64,000 nucleotides of DNA from Paracnuella aquatica (GCF_003332885.2 NZ_QOWJ01000001.1:806001-870000); one strand, 5' to 3'; counted from the stretch's first letter, positions 15,220 to 25,109 are shown. A program made the numbers and translations. The notes: generated by a model not told the origin, from the sequence alone.

Positions 15220-17868
15220 CTATACTGCTGCTAATTCAGCTTCTTCTTGAAGGACGACCACTTCGGTGGGTGCCGGCACTTTCGGTCTGCCTTCAAAGGC
15301 GTTTATATATAGGTGCTTCAGCTCTGAAATAAGCGGGTAGCGTGGGTTTGAGCCGGTGCACTGATCGTCGAATGCCTGCTCCGACATGGTGTCGAGGGTT
15401 GCATAAAATTGTTCGCGGTTGAGGCCGTATTCCCTGATGCTGGCGGGTATGCCCACTTTGCGTTTCAGTTCTTCAACGGCTTCAATCAACAGTTCTATTT
15501 TTTCATCTTCTGTGGTACCACCCAGGTTCAGGTAATCGGCAATGCGTGCATAGCGCCATTTTGCATTGGGATATTTGTATTGTGGAAACGCGGCTTGTTT
15601 GCGCGGATTGTCCACTGCATTGAACCGGATCACTTCTGATATCAGCATACCATTGGCCACGCCATGCGCCACGTGGTGTGTTGCACCCAATTTGTGCGCC
15701 AGCGAGTGGCAAATACCTAGGAACGCATTTGCGAACGCCATACCCGCAATAGATGCGGCATGCGCCATTTTTTCCCGCGCCTTAATGTTGGTGCCACCCT
15801 CGGTGTAGCAAAGCGGCAGGTATTTAAATGTGAGCCTGATGGCTTCCAGCGCCAGCCCATTGGTAAACTCTGAGGCCAGCACCGACACATACGCTTCCAA
15901 TGCGTGGGTGAGTGTATCGATGCCCGATGCGGCAGTAAGGCTGCGCGGCATTTTCATCATTAACTCCGCATCCACAATGGCAATATCCGGTGTCAATTCA
16001 TAATCGGCCAGTGGGTATTTAATACCGGTTTTTTCGTCGGTGATAACTGCAAAAGGTGTAACCTCCGAGCCAGTACCAGCCGAAGTTGGAATGGCTACAA
16101 ACAAAGCCTTTTCTCCCATTTTCGGGAATGAGTACACCCGTTTGCGGATGTCCATAAACCGCATGGCCAGGTCTTCAAAGCGCTCCTGCGGATGTTCGTA
16201 CAGCACCCACATAATTTTGGCTGCATCCATCGGTGAGCCGCCACCCAGCGCAATGACGGTGTCGGGTTGATAAGCCGTCATTTCCTCTGCGCCTTTGCGT
16301 GCACAGGCCAGCGTTGGATCGGGTTCAACGTCGAAGAACACACGAAAATCAATGCCGAGTTCTTCAATCACTTTTACAACCGGGTCGATGAAGCCTAAAT
16401 CATACAACACTTTGTCGGTTACGATAAATACTTTTTTGCGGCCCAAGTCTTTCAGTTCCCGGAGGGCTACCGGCAGGCAACCGTATTTGAAATAGGTTTT
16501 TTCAGGAACCCGGAACCACAACATATTTTCTCTTCTGTTGGCCACGCTTTTAATATTGAGCATGTGTTTTACCCCAACGTTTTCCGAAACCGAATTACCG
16601 CCCCAAGAGCCGCAGCCAAGGGTCAACGATGGGGATAATTTAAAATTGAAAATGTCTCCGATAGCGCCTTGCGATGAAGGCATGTTGATGATGGTGCGGC
16701 CTGTTTTCATGGCTGCGCCAAAACGTGCAACGCGGTCGCTGGAAACAACCGGGTCGGTGTACAGCACGGATGTGTGTCCAAAGCCGCCCAACTCCACCAG
16801 GCGCATGGCTTTGTTCAGGGCTTCATCAAAATCAGCGGCGCGATACATGGCCAAAATGGTAGAAAGCTTTTCATGTGAAAACGGCTCTTCCAGCTCCACG
16901 GATTCCACTTCGCCAATTAACACTTTAGTTTCTTCCGGCACGGAGAAACCTGCTAGCGCAGCGATCTTTGCCGCCGACTGTCCTACAATGGCCGCATTAA
17001 GCACACCATTGTTCAAGATGATAGCGCGGACTTTGTCCGTTTCGGCCGCATTTAAAATGTAGGCACCGCGATCCAAAAACTCTTGCCGTACGGTTACGTA
17101 AACGGAGTCCACAACAATCACCGATTGTTCCGAAGCACAGATCATTCCATTGTCAAAAGTTTTGGAAAGCAGCACAGAGTTCACCGCCATTTTCAGGTGC
17201 GCCGTTTCATCTATAATGGCTGGCGTGTTGCCGGCACCAACACCAATAGCTGGCTTGCCCGATGAGTAAGCGGCTTTCACCATGCCCGGTCCGCCCGTTG
17301 CCAAAATAAGATCGGCTTTAGCCATCACAACTTGCGACAATTCAACAGAAGGCTCGTCAATCCAGTCGATGATGCCTTCCGGAGCACCGGCTCCCACTGC
17401 TGCATCCAGCACAATTTTAGCAGCCGCAATGGTGGCACCTTTTGCCCTTGGGTGTGGCGAAAAGATAATACCGTTGCGGGTTTTGAGCGCAATCAGTGCT
17501 TTAAAAATAGCGGTGGATGTGGGGTTGGTAGTAGGCACCACCGCAGCAACTACGCCAATCGGTTCGGCAATTTTGGTAATACCAAATGCTTCATCAGTTT
17601 CAATAATGCCGCAGGTCTTTTCAGATTTATATTGGTTGTAAATGTATTCCGATGCAAAGTGGTTTTTGATCACCTTATCTTCTACCAGGCCCATGCCCGT
17701 TTCTTCAACCGCCAGTTTGGCCAGGTAAATCCGGTTGTTGTTGGCCGCAATAGCGGCTGCACGAAAAATTTCATCCACCTGTTCTTGCGTATAGGTGGAA
17801 AATTTTTTCTGGGCCTCTTTGATCCGGTCGATCTTTTTTAGAAGCCTGTCAACGTTTGATTCTTTCAT
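15220..17868 (-). CDS. adhE: Bifunctional acetaldehyde-CoA/alcohol dehydrogenase
   Basis: AdhE reduces acetyl-CoA to acetaldehyde and then ethanol, re-oxidising two NADH, and assembles into cytoplasmic spirosomes. The 882-residue length is standard. The N-terminal aldehyde dehydrogenase half (about 1-440) has the catalytic cysteine C244 in GMICASEQ. The C-terminal iron alcohol dehydrogenase half (about 450-870) has GGGSPMDAAK for the cofactor, PTSAGTGSEVTPF, and the metal histidines in CHSLAHKLGATHH. It has its own terminator and a 582-bp upstream interval shared with a divergent cupin gene. The interval contains a 16-bp perfect palindrome that could bind a redox regulator. Presence of adhE implies mixed-acid or ethanol fermentation when oxygen is short. 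Confidence 0.96.
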   Translation of the reverse strand: MKESNVDRLLKKIDRIKEAQKKFSTYTQEQVDEIFRAAAIAANNNRIYLAKLAVEETGMGLVEDKVIKNHFASEYIYNQYKSEKTCGIIETDEAFGITKIAEPIGVVAAVVPTTNPTSTAIFKALIALKTRNGIIFSPHPRAKGATIAAAKIVLDAAVGAGAPEGIIDWIDEPSVELSQVVMAKADLILATGGPGMVKAAYSSGKPAIGVGAGNTPAIIDETAHLKMAVNSVLLSKTFDNGMICASEQSVIVVDSVYVTVRQEFLDRGAYILNAAETDKVRAIILNNGVLNAAIVGQSAAKIAALAGFSVPEETKVLIGEVESVELEEPFSHEKLSTILAMYRAADFDEALNKAMRLVELGGFGHTSVLYTDPVVSSDRVARFGAAMKTGRTIINMPSSQGAIGDIFNFKLSPSLTLGCGSWGGNSVSENVGVKHMLNIKSVANRRENMLWFRVPEKTYFKYGCLPVALRELKDLGRKKVFIVTDKVLYDLGFIDPVVKVIEELGIDFRVFFDVEPDPTLACARKGAEEMTAYQPDTVIALGGGSPMDAAKIMWVLYEHPQERFEDLAMRFMDIRKRVYSFPKMGEKALFVAIPTSAGTGSEVTPFAVITDEKTGIKYPLADYELTPDIAIVDAELMMKMPRSLTAASGIDTLTHALEAYVSVLASEFTNGLALEAIRLTFKYLPLCYTEGGTNIKAREKMAHAASIAGMAFANAFLGICHSLAHKLGATHHVAHGVANGMLISEVIRFNAVDNPRKQAAFPQYKYPNAKWRYARIADYLNLGGTTEDEKIELLIEAVEELKRKVGIPASIREYGLNREQFYATLDTMSEQAFDDQCTGSNPRYPLISELKHLYINAFEGRPKVPAPTEVVVLQEEAELAAV

Positions 17869-18450
17869 GATGTTTGTTTTAGCCGGGCTGCGACAAGGCT
17901 ACCTATGCCCCGCCCGAAAATGGAAATCGGAAATTGTTTGTTTAAAGTATTGCTGGCAAGCAAGTGAAAGAAAAGTGGTGCAAAACGAACACGGCGATCA
18001 TGATGCAGGCTACAGGTTATTGACTTGTTTTGTACCCTTTTGTTATTGCAATGTAGCCGTGCAAAATGCAGTTTTAACTGAGTAAGGTAAAAGCATTAAA
18101 TGATTGTAATCAGGGTAGTGAATAATTGCATTTTAGCAAGCCATCACAATGTCCAAACATTGATGCAGCCTGCATTTCAGCGTTATTAGTTATAACTAAT
18201 GCAATGCGAATAACTTTCGTTGTTTATAATGATAGATTGCAAGCATTCGATGTTGCGGCATCGTGTTTTTGTAGCAAATAAATGGGTTGATACCAGAATA
18301 ATTCCGTTTATCATTTTATTCTTCTAACTCGATCTTTTTTGTTACAAATTAGAATCTGGAAAAGAGAATGTAGGCAACTGGTGAGTGTAGAATAACAATG
18401 CTCATCGCCCAGGCATTTGCATTTTTATTTCGCAACAGCAACCAACAACC
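17869..18450. other. Gene-free divergent regulatory interval, 582 bp
   Basis: This separates adhE (leftward) from the cupin gene (rightward). It becomes AT-rich from about 18060. It contains the perfect 16-bp palindrome at 18185-18200 and, 10 bp before it, the 13-bp palindrome ATGCAGCCTGCAT (18163-18175). A related half, ATGCAGGCT, lies at 18002-18010. No protein-like frame or structured RNA was recognised. Confidence 0.5.
18185..18200. promoter_or_regulatory. Perfect 16-bp palindrome, candidate operator
   Basis: ATTAGTTATAACTAAT reads the same on both strands. It lies 317 bp upstream of the adhE start and 251 bp upstream of the cupin start. The symmetry suits a dimeric regulator, but AT-rich chance palindromes are possible and no second full copy was found. 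Confidence 0.4.
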
Positions 18451-19002
18451 ATGGCATATCCTAACAAGGTTATTTACAATCCTGCCATCAAACAAAAGAT
18501 CAGGTTTGTACAAACAGGTAGCGAAACCGGTGGCGCGTTGCTCCACATGATCGCAACATACAGTGCGGCCTCCACCAGGCCGGCACCGCACTACCACCCG
18601 CAGCAGGACGAAGAGTTTTGTGTTATTTCCGGCGAACTGACCATTGAAATAGCTGGTGTACGGCAACCAGTTAAACAGGGAGCAACTGTGTATATTCCGC
18701 GCAACACAGTGCATGCCATGTGGAACGAATCCGATGGTGAAACCATTATACAATGGAAAGTGATGCCGGCCTTGAATACGGAACACCTGCTGGAAACGCT
18801 GACCGGGCTTGCAGTTGATGGCAAAACCAACCGTTCAGGTGTGCCGCCGTTATTGCAAGTGGCACTCATCGCAAAAAAATTTGCACCGGTGTTTCGTTTG
18901 GCAAAGCCGTCGTTTGCATTGCAAAAAGCTGTTTTTGCAATCCTGGCGCCCCTTTCCTATTTCTTGGGTTACCGGCCTATTTATAAGAAATACGTTGATT
19001 AA
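18451..19002 (+). CDS. Cupin-domain protein with hydrophobic C-terminal extension
   Basis: A 183-residue protein. A single cupin_2 barrel spans about 15-115, with the metal-ligand motif HYHPQQDEEFCVISGE (H, H, E) and the second motif PRNTVHAMWN. The ligands suggest a metal-dependent dioxygenase, isomerase or sensor, but no substrate can be assigned. Residues about 120-183 form an extension with a hydrophobic helix (about 152-170) and a basic end, possibly a membrane-association segment. Such tails occur in some cupin proteins of Bacteroidota. It is divergent from adhE, with no partner downstream. Confidence 0.8.
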   Translation: MAYPNKVIYNPAIKQKIRFVQTGSETGGALLHMIATYSAASTRPAPHYHPQQDEEFCVISGELTIEIAGVRQPVKQGATVYIPRNTVHAMWNESDGETIIQWKVMPALNTEHLLETLTGLAVDGKTNRSGVPPLLQVALIAKKFAPVFRLAKPSFALQKAVFAILAPLSYFLGYRPIYKKYVD

Positions 19003-19129
19003 AACGTAGTGGTCGGGCAGCTCAATTTCTTCGGTTCATTTATTCAAGTTTGCTGTAAAATTCATTTCGACAAAAGCACGTGGTTTCTTTTTGCATTGAA
19101 TAAAAATGAACGGAACACTTTTACAAGCA

Positions 19130-19157
19130 AAAAATCCCGGGCCATAAAGACCCGGGA
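19130..19157 (-). terminator. Terminator of the RND efflux operon
   Basis: A seven-bp GC stem (19135-19141 with 19151-19157) is followed on the minus strand by six T residues. It lies 25 bp after the stop of the outer-membrane factor gene. Confidence 0.8.
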
Positions 19158-19181
19158 AACATACCACAAATAACAACCCAC

Positions 19182-20651
19182 TTATTGCCAGCCGCCCCCC
19201 AGCGACCGGTACAACTCGATCACAGACAAAAACATATCTCTACGGGTATTGACCAATTCCAGTTCTGCATCAATCACGCTGCGTTGCGCCGTGATTACTT
19301 CAAGATAAGAAGCACGCCCCGACAGGTACAGGTCGTTGGCCGTAACAACAGCGTTTTCTAACACCGTTGTTTCTTCTTCTTTAAACGCAAATTTTTGATC
19401 CAGGTTTTTAATGGCGTTCAGCGTAGTTACCACTTCGGTAAAAGCGGTGTACGTTGTTTTATAATATTGTTGTAACGACTCTTTCCTTGCAGCATCAGCC
19501 CGGTTGTAATCAGCTTTGATGCCTGCTCGGTTAATGATTGGCGCAGCCAAACCACCCACTGCCCCGGCAGCAAGTGATGCAGGATCGAACAAGCGTGCGG
19601 CGTTGAACGAATTAAATCCAACATACGGCGTCAGCGTAAGCGCGGGCAAAAACGCCTTACGTGCAGCAGAAACATCGGCTTCCAATGCCCGCAACTCTAG
19701 TTCGGCTTGGCTGATATCGGGCCGGCGCAGGAGCAGATCCGAAGGCACGCCTGCAGCCACCATTTGCGGCATCTGCTGCTGCATCAGGTCGTTGCTGCGT
19801 TGCACCGTTTGCGGCAAACGGCCACACAGCAGGTTCAAATTATTTTCTACTTCGCTTATGCGTTGCCGTAATACAGCATCCAGCGAACGGGTATTGAGCA
19901 ATTGCGCCCTAAATTGCTGCACCGCCAGTTCGGTTGCCCTGCCACCTTCTTTTTGCGCTTCTACAATTTCCACGGCACGTTCCTGCAGTTGCATGTTTTT
20001 GCGGAGAATCTCCCGCTGGTTGTCCAGCGCCAACAGCTCGTAGTAATGATTGGCCACTTCGGCTACCAACACAGTGCGCACAAACTGCACGCCGCGTTGC
20101 GATTGCAACACCCGAAGCGATGCCGCTTCTTTCAGGTTGCGCAAACGGCCCCAGATATCAAGTTCCCAGCTGCTGCGCAGTCCAAGAAAAAAATCAGGCG
20201 TAAACGGGTTCGGAATTTTGCGCTTGTCGTCAATATTGGGCGAAAGATTCGTATCGAAATTACCGACACCGTTTAGCGTGTAGCGGCCCCAACGATCGCC
20301 GCCGCCAGCGGCGCCTGCCGATACTTGCGGACGCAACGCACCACCGGCTTGCAGCAAGCCTGCACGGGCCATTTCCACCCGCTGCAGTGCCGAAAGCAGA
20401 TCCCAGTTATTGCGCAGCGCTGTATCAATCAATTGCTGCAGGTTAGCATCGGCAAACAGTTGTTTGTACGATAACTGCGCCATGCTGGCCGAATCCTGCC
20501 CGCCTGTAAAGGTTTGTGGCAAAGCCACCGGTTCGGTTGGCTGCAGCTCTTTCATTGGAGCGCAGCCGGTAATGGTGGCTGCTGCCAAACCAACTAGCGC
20601 AGCCGACCATATTTTATATTGCATCAACTTCAATTTTTTATACGTTTTCAT
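19182..20651 (-). CDS. Outer-membrane efflux lipoprotein (NodT/OprM family, TolC-like)
   Basis: Outer-membrane channel of a tripartite drug/solvent efflux pump. It has a lipoprotein signal ending in ATITGC, two OEP repeats (about 60-260 and 275-485), long coiled helices and the typical pattern YFELLALDNQRE-like YYELLALDNQRE. Length is normal. The ATG at 20651 overlaps the RND stop by 14 bases. An alternative ATG at 20624 (480 residues) puts the lipobox at a more usual distance, and both fit. It is the last gene of the order adaptor, pump, channel, and is followed by a strong hairpin. No TetR- or MarR-type regulator gene is adjacent. Confidence 0.92.
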   Translation of the reverse strand: MKTYKKLKLMQYKIWSAALVGLAAATITGCAPMKELQPTEPVALPQTFTGGQDSASMAQLSYKQLFADANLQQLIDTALRNNWDLLSALQRVEMARAGLLQAGGALRPQVSAGAAGGGDRWGRYTLNGVGNFDTNLSPNIDDKRKIPNPFTPDFFLGLRSSWELDIWGRLRNLKEAASLRVLQSQRGVQFVRTVLVAEVANHYYELLALDNQREILRKNMQLQERAVEIVEAQKEGGRATELAVQQFRAQLLNTRSLDAVLRQRISEVENNLNLLCGRLPQTVQRSNDLMQQQMPQMVAAGVPSDLLLRRPDISQAELELRALEADVSAARKAFLPALTLTPYVGFNSFNAARLFDPASLAAGAVGGLAAPIINRAGIKADYNRADAARKESLQQYYKTTYTAFTEVVTTLNAIKNLDQKFAFKEEETTVLENAVVTANDLYLSGRASYLEVITAQRSVIDAELELVNTRRDMFLSVIELYRSLGGGWQ

Positions 20652-23600
20652 TAATTAAAACGGGTTCTTCAGTTTCCACCGGTTTTGTTTTTCGCTTCGC
20701 TTTTTTCTGGCCAATGCTTTCAAACAACACATACAAACCGGGGATTACAATCAAACCGAAAATGGTACCGGTAAGCATGCCGCCGGCTGCTGCCGTACCA
20801 ATAGAACGGTTACCCATTGCACCCGCACCAGAAGCGATGACTAGCGGAATAAGACCCGCAATAAAGGCAAAGGAGGTCATCAAAATGGGACGCAAACGCG
20901 ACACGGAACCTTCAATGGCTGCCTTTAAAATGGAGGCGCCTTCCTTGCGCCGCTGGATGGCAAACTCCACGATGAGGATGGCGTTTTTACCCAACAAACC
21001 AATCAACATGACCAGTGCCACTTGCGCATAAATGTTGTTTTCCAAGCCCATCATTTTCAAAAACAGGAACGCACCGAAAATGCCGGTAGGCAGGGAAAGC
21101 AACACCGCCAGCGGCAGCTTGAAGCTTTCATATTGTGCAGCCAAAAGCAGGTACACAAACACCAAGCAAATGGCAAAAATGTAAATGGCCTGGTTGCCCG
21201 AAATGATCTGTTCGCGGGTCATGCCCGACCACTCGTAGTCGAAGCCACGGGGCAGCACTTCGGCAGCTACACGTTCCACTGCTTCAATGGCCTGGCCCGA
21301 ACTATAGCCTGGTGCGGCGTCGCCGGTGATCATCGCCGAAGTGTACATGTTGTAACGCGTCAGCTGTTCCGGACCATACACCCGCTCCAACTTGATGAAG
21401 GTGGAAAACGGAACCATTTCGCCCTGATTGTTTTTTACAAACAACTTCAACAGGTCTTCAGGTTTGCCACGGTATTCCGGCGAAGCCTGCAGCATCACTT
21501 TATACATCTGTCCAAAGCGGATAAAGTTGGAAGCGTAATAGCTACCCAAGAGGGTTTGCAACGTAGACATTGCATTGTCCACCGTCACGCCTTTTTTCGC
21601 CGCCATTTCCTGGTCCACATGAATCATGTATTGCGGGAAGTTTGGATCGAACGAAGAGAAGGCACCGTCCACCTCCGGTGTTTGGTTGATGGCTTCAATA
21701 AACTTGTTATTGATCTCTGCGGTCTTTTGCAGGTCGCCGCTGCCGGTCTTGTCCAGCACCCGCACTTCGAAACCGCTGGCGTTACCAAAACCCGGGACCG
21801 TTGGCGGCGGGAAAAACTGGATGCTCGCATCCGATATATGCCTTGTCTTAGCCTCCAGCTCACGGATCACTTCCATCACACCTTGTTCGCGATCGTCCCA
21901 GGGTTTCAGGTTGATCATGCCCATGCCATAAGAGGCACCAGGCACATCGTTCACCAGGCTATAGCCCGCCAGTGTAGACACCGATTCAACCGAAGTCATA
22001 TCGTTAGTAGCGGCCTGAATAGCGTCCATCACCTTTTCGGTACGCTCCACGGTAGCACCGGCCGGTGTGGTTACGTTTACGTAAATCATCCCCTGGTCTT
22101 CGGTTGGGATAAAGCCCGATGGTAATATTTTGGAAATACCCCAGGTTGCCACAAAAAAGAATGCGAGTAAGCCCAGCGTAACCGCCCTGCGGCCGGCAAT
22201 GCTTTTGACCAGGTGGGCATATTTGTTTTCGGTTTTGCTATAGCCCGAGTTGAAGCCATCGAAAAATCGTTGCAGTCCCCGCTTCTTCACCGGCGCATGA
22301 TGGTTCTTCAGCATGAGGGCACAAAGGGCGGGTGTAAGCGTTACGGCGTTGATACCCGAGATGACGATGGATATAGCCATGGTCAAGGAGAACTGGCGGT
22401 AGAAAATACCAACTGGACCATCCATAAATGCCACGGGCACAAATACCGCCGACATCACCAGCGTGATGGCAACAATGGCGCCGCTGATCTCTTTCATCGC
22501 CGCCATGGTGGCTTCCATTGGCGGCATTCCAAACTCCGTCATTTTTACGTGCACTGCTTCCACTACCACAATGGCGTTATCCACCACAATACCAATAGCC
22601 AGTACCAATGCAAACAGGGTAAGCAGGTTGATGGAAAACCCGAGCATTTGCATGAAAAACAGCGTACCTACCAGCGCCACCGGTACCGCCAACGCCGGAA
22701 TCAAGGTGGAGCGGAAATCCTGCAGGAACAGGAACACCACGAGGAACACAAGGATAAATGCTTCGATCAGCGTTTTCAATACTTCGCTGATAGAGGCATC
22801 CAAAAACCGCGATACGTCGTAGTTTACGTTGTACGTCATGCCCGGAGGAAAAGATGATTCCTTCAGTTCGGCCATGCGGCTTTTTACATTGGCAATCACT
22901 TCCCGCGCATTGGAACCGGGGCGTTGCTTCATCATGATCGACGCGGAAGGGCGGCCGTCAGTTTTGGAAACCATCGCATAACTCAACGATCCAAATTCCA
23001 CGTCGGCAATATCTTTTAACTGCAACACGGATCCATCATCATTTGCCCGCACTACGATGTTGCCGTACTGATCGGGCTCGAAAAATTTACCCGTATACCG
23101 CAATACGTATTGCAGCATCTGCGGGTCTTTGTCAGAGCTTTCGCCGGTTTTACCCGGTGCTGCTTCAATGTTTTGTGCACGGATAGCATTTACGATTTCA
23201 TCAGCCGAAACGTTGTAGGCCATCATGCGGTCGGGCTTTAGCCATACCCGCATGGAGTAGTCTTTTGCACCCATGATCTCGGCAAAACCAACTCCTTCAA
23301 TACGCTTCAACTCCTGCAGGATATTGATGTCGGTAAAATTGTATACAAACTTTTCGTCGGCGGCAGGGTCGTCGCTCATGATGTTGAGGTACATGAGCAT
23401 TGAGTTGACTTCCTTTTCGGTAGTTACACCCGCCTTGATTACCTCTTCGGGCAATTCGTCGAGGATGGTGGAAACGCGGTTCTGCACGTTCACAGCAGCC
23501 TGGTCGGGGTCGATGCCGGCTTTGAAAAATACCTGTATCAGCGTGGTACCGTTGTTACTAGTTACCGACTGCATATAGGTCATGCCCGGCACACCGTTGA

Positions 23601-23805
23601 TGGCCCGCTCCAGCGGCGTGGCCACTGCTTTGGCACACACCTCCGCGTTGGCGCCGGTGTATTTGGCCGTTACCGTTACCGATGGCGGCACGATATCGGG
23701 AAACTGCGTGATGGGCAGCGAAAAAAGCGCCAGCACCCCCAGCAACGTAATGAAGAGGGAAATGACCAGCGATAAGATTGGCCGTTTAATAAATATATCG
23801 AACAT
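20638..23805 (-). CDS. RND multidrug efflux pump, inner-membrane HAE1-type transporter
   Basis: Proton-driven inner-membrane pump exporting hydrophobic or amphiphilic compounds. It is 1055 residues with twelve helices and two large periplasmic loops. The N-terminal PITQFPDIVPPSVTV and the loop GPVGIFYRQFSLTMA are typical of AcrB/MexB relatives. In helix 4, where AcrB has Asp407-Asp408, this protein has D409-N410 (GIVVDNAIVVVE), so one of the two acidic residues is Asn; I believe this also occurs in other Bacteroidota pumps. A C-terminal tail rich in K and E follows the last helix. The adaptor gene is 176 bp upstream and the channel gene overlaps by 14 bases. Substrate unknown. Confidence 0.95.
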   Translation of the reverse strand: MFDIFIKRPILSLVISLFITLLGVLALFSLPITQFPDIVPPSVTVTAKYTGANAEVCAKAVATPLERAINGVPGMTYMQSVTSNNGTTLIQVFFKAGIDPDQAAVNVQNRVSTILDELPEEVIKAGVTTEKEVNSMLMYLNIMSDDPAADEKFVYNFTDINILQELKRIEGVGFAEIMGAKDYSMRVWLKPDRMMAYNVSADEIVNAIRAQNIEAAPGKTGESSDKDPQMLQYVLRYTGKFFEPDQYGNIVVRANDDGSVLQLKDIADVEFGSLSYAMVSKTDGRPSASIMMKQRPGSNAREVIANVKSRMAELKESSFPPGMTYNVNYDVSRFLDASISEVLKTLIEAFILVFLVVFLFLQDFRSTLIPALAVPVALVGTLFFMQMLGFSINLLTLFALVLAIGIVVDNAIVVVEAVHVKMTEFGMPPMEATMAAMKEISGAIVAITLVMSAVFVPVAFMDGPVGIFYRQFSLTMAISIVISGINAVTLTPALCALMLKNHHAPVKKRGLQRFFDGFNSGYSKTENKYAHLVKSIAGRRAVTLGLLAFFFVATWGISKILPSGFIPTEDQGMIYVNVTTPAGATVERTEKVMDAIQAATNDMTSVESVSTLAGYSLVNDVPGASYGMGMINLKPWDDREQGVMEVIRELEAKTRHISDASIQFFPPPTVPGFGNASGFEVRVLDKTGSGDLQKTAEINNKFIEAINQTPEVDGAFSSFDPNFPQYMIHVDQEMAAKKGVTVDNAMSTLQTLLGSYYASNFIRFGQMYKVMLQASPEYRGKPEDLLKLFVKNNQGEMVPFSTFIKLERVYGPEQLTRYNMYTSAMITGDAAPGYSSGQAIEAVERVAAEVLPRGFDYEWSGMTREQIISGNQAIYIFAICLVFVYLLLAAQYESFKLPLAVLLSLPTGIFGAFLFLKMMGLENNIYAQVALVMLIGLLGKNAILIVEFAIQRRKEGASILKAAIEGSVSRLRPILMTSFAFIAGLIPLVIASGAGAMGNRSIGTAAAGGMLTGTIFGLIVIPGLYVLFESIGQKKAKRKTKPVETEEPVLINENV

Positions 23806-23981
23806 GGTAAAAGTTTAGCTGTTAGCCAATAGCATAAAGCTTTTGACTTTTGTGGCAACACACAGCAGCCACCTAAATTGTATATCTGTGAATTGGGCGT
23901 CAGGCGCCACCAAACTCCAAAAACAGATGCAGCATTTCTTTGTGCTCCTTCCCGTCTTGGTGCCTTAGTGGTTCAAAATTC

Positions 23982-25109
23982 TTAGAACGCCTGTGCAATT
24001 TTATCCTGTGCCACGGGCTGCGGAATGATCTCCATGCCGTCGCGGAGGCTTTGCACACCTTCATACACAATGCGTTCGCCGGGCTGCAAACCAGACTGCA
24101 CGATGTAGTAATGCGATAGACGCGTTTTAGGCGTGAAGCTTTTCATCTTCACCTTGTTCTGCTTGTCCACCACGTACACGTAGTTTTTGTCCTGGATCTC
24201 AAACACCGCTTTTTGCGGCAGCATCAGTGCACCTTCAACAGCGGTCTCCAGTGCTATCTTGCCGGTAGCGCCGTGCTTCAGCAGGTTTTGCGGGTTGGGA
24301 AATTTGGCGCGGAATGCAATCGAACCGGTGCTGCCGTCAAATTCGGAAGCAATCGTTTCAATTTCACCATCGTGTGGATAGGTTTTGCCATTGGCAAGCG
24401 TCAGCTCCACGGTGTTGCTGTGGCTTTTGTTGGCTTCTTTTGCCTGCAAGTAGTTGAGGTATTCGTCCTCAGAAATATGGAAATAAGTATAAACGGAATT
24501 GATGTCCGAAACCGTTGTGAGCAGTGAACCTTCTTCCAGCAGGCTACCGGTTTTTAAGGGAATGCGGTTGATGATGCCGCTGAACGGCGCCCGCACCGCA
24601 GTGTACGACAAGCGGTTTTGCGCATCGGAAAGCACCGAGCGGGCTTCCGCAATTTTTGCCTGCTGCGCGGCCAGTTTGGCTTTTGCCAGGTCTAGGTCAG
24701 AAGGCGTTACCACTTTTTTATCAACCAAAATCTTTACCCGCTCCAGCTCTACTTCCGCGGTCTTTGCTTCTGCCAAAGCATTGCTCAGGCTGGCCTGTGC
24801 CCGGGTTACTGCTGTGCGGTATTCGGTGCTGTTGAGCACAAAAAGCGTTTGGCCCGCTTTTACATACTGGCCTTCGTCTACCAGAATTTTATCCAGAAAA
24901 CCGGTTATGCGGTTGCGGATCTCTACATTCTTCTGTGCCTGGATTTCTGCCACGTACTCCTGGTGCAGCAGGGTGTCTTTTACTACAATCTCCGTTACGG
25001 GCAGGCGGGGCAATTCGGCGGTTTGGTCGGTCTGGCTGTTTACCGAACAGGAAGCAGCACCTAACAAACCAATGGCAGCGACGGCTAAAAATATATTATT
25101 CGACTTCAT
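23982..25109 (-). CDS. RND efflux periplasmic adaptor (membrane fusion protein) lipoprotein
   Basis: Adaptor linking the inner-membrane pump to the outer-membrane channel. It has a signal with lipobox GAASC (C21), a biotinyl-lipoyl half motif (VEIRNRITGFLDKILVDEG), a helical hairpin (about 95-165), a second lipoyl half and beta-barrel (YTAVRAPFSGIINRIPLKTG) and a membrane-proximal domain. ATG at 25109 gives 375 residues, the usual size. An in-frame start at 25271 would add 54 non-signal-like residues before the signal peptide and is rejected. It is the first gene of the pump operon. The 176 bp before the pump gene show no terminator, so co-transcription is expected. Confidence 0.92.
   Translation of the reverse strand: MKSNNIFLAVAAIGLLGAASCSVNSQTDQTAELPRLPVTEIVVKDTLLHQEYVAEIQAQKNVEIRNRITGFLDKILVDEGQYVKAGQTLFVLNSTEYRTAVTRAQASLSNALAEAKTAEVELERVKILVDKKVVTPSDLDLAKAKLAAQQAKIAEARSVLSDAQNRLSYTAVRAPFSGIINRIPLKTGSLLEEGSLLTTVSDINSVYTYFHISEDEYLNYLQAKEANKSHSNTVELTLANGKTYPHDGEIETIASEFDGSTGSIAFRAKFPNPQNLLKHGATGKIALETAVEGALMLPQKAVFEIQDKNYVYVVDKQNKVKMKSFTPKTRLSHYYIVQSGLQPGERIVYEGVQSLRDGMEIIPQPVAQDKIAQAF

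Noticed and set aside
21022-22125. 367-residue open frame on the plus strand
   Set aside because: Antisense to the RND pump, rich in His, Gln and Arg with no domain; a high-GC3 shadow.
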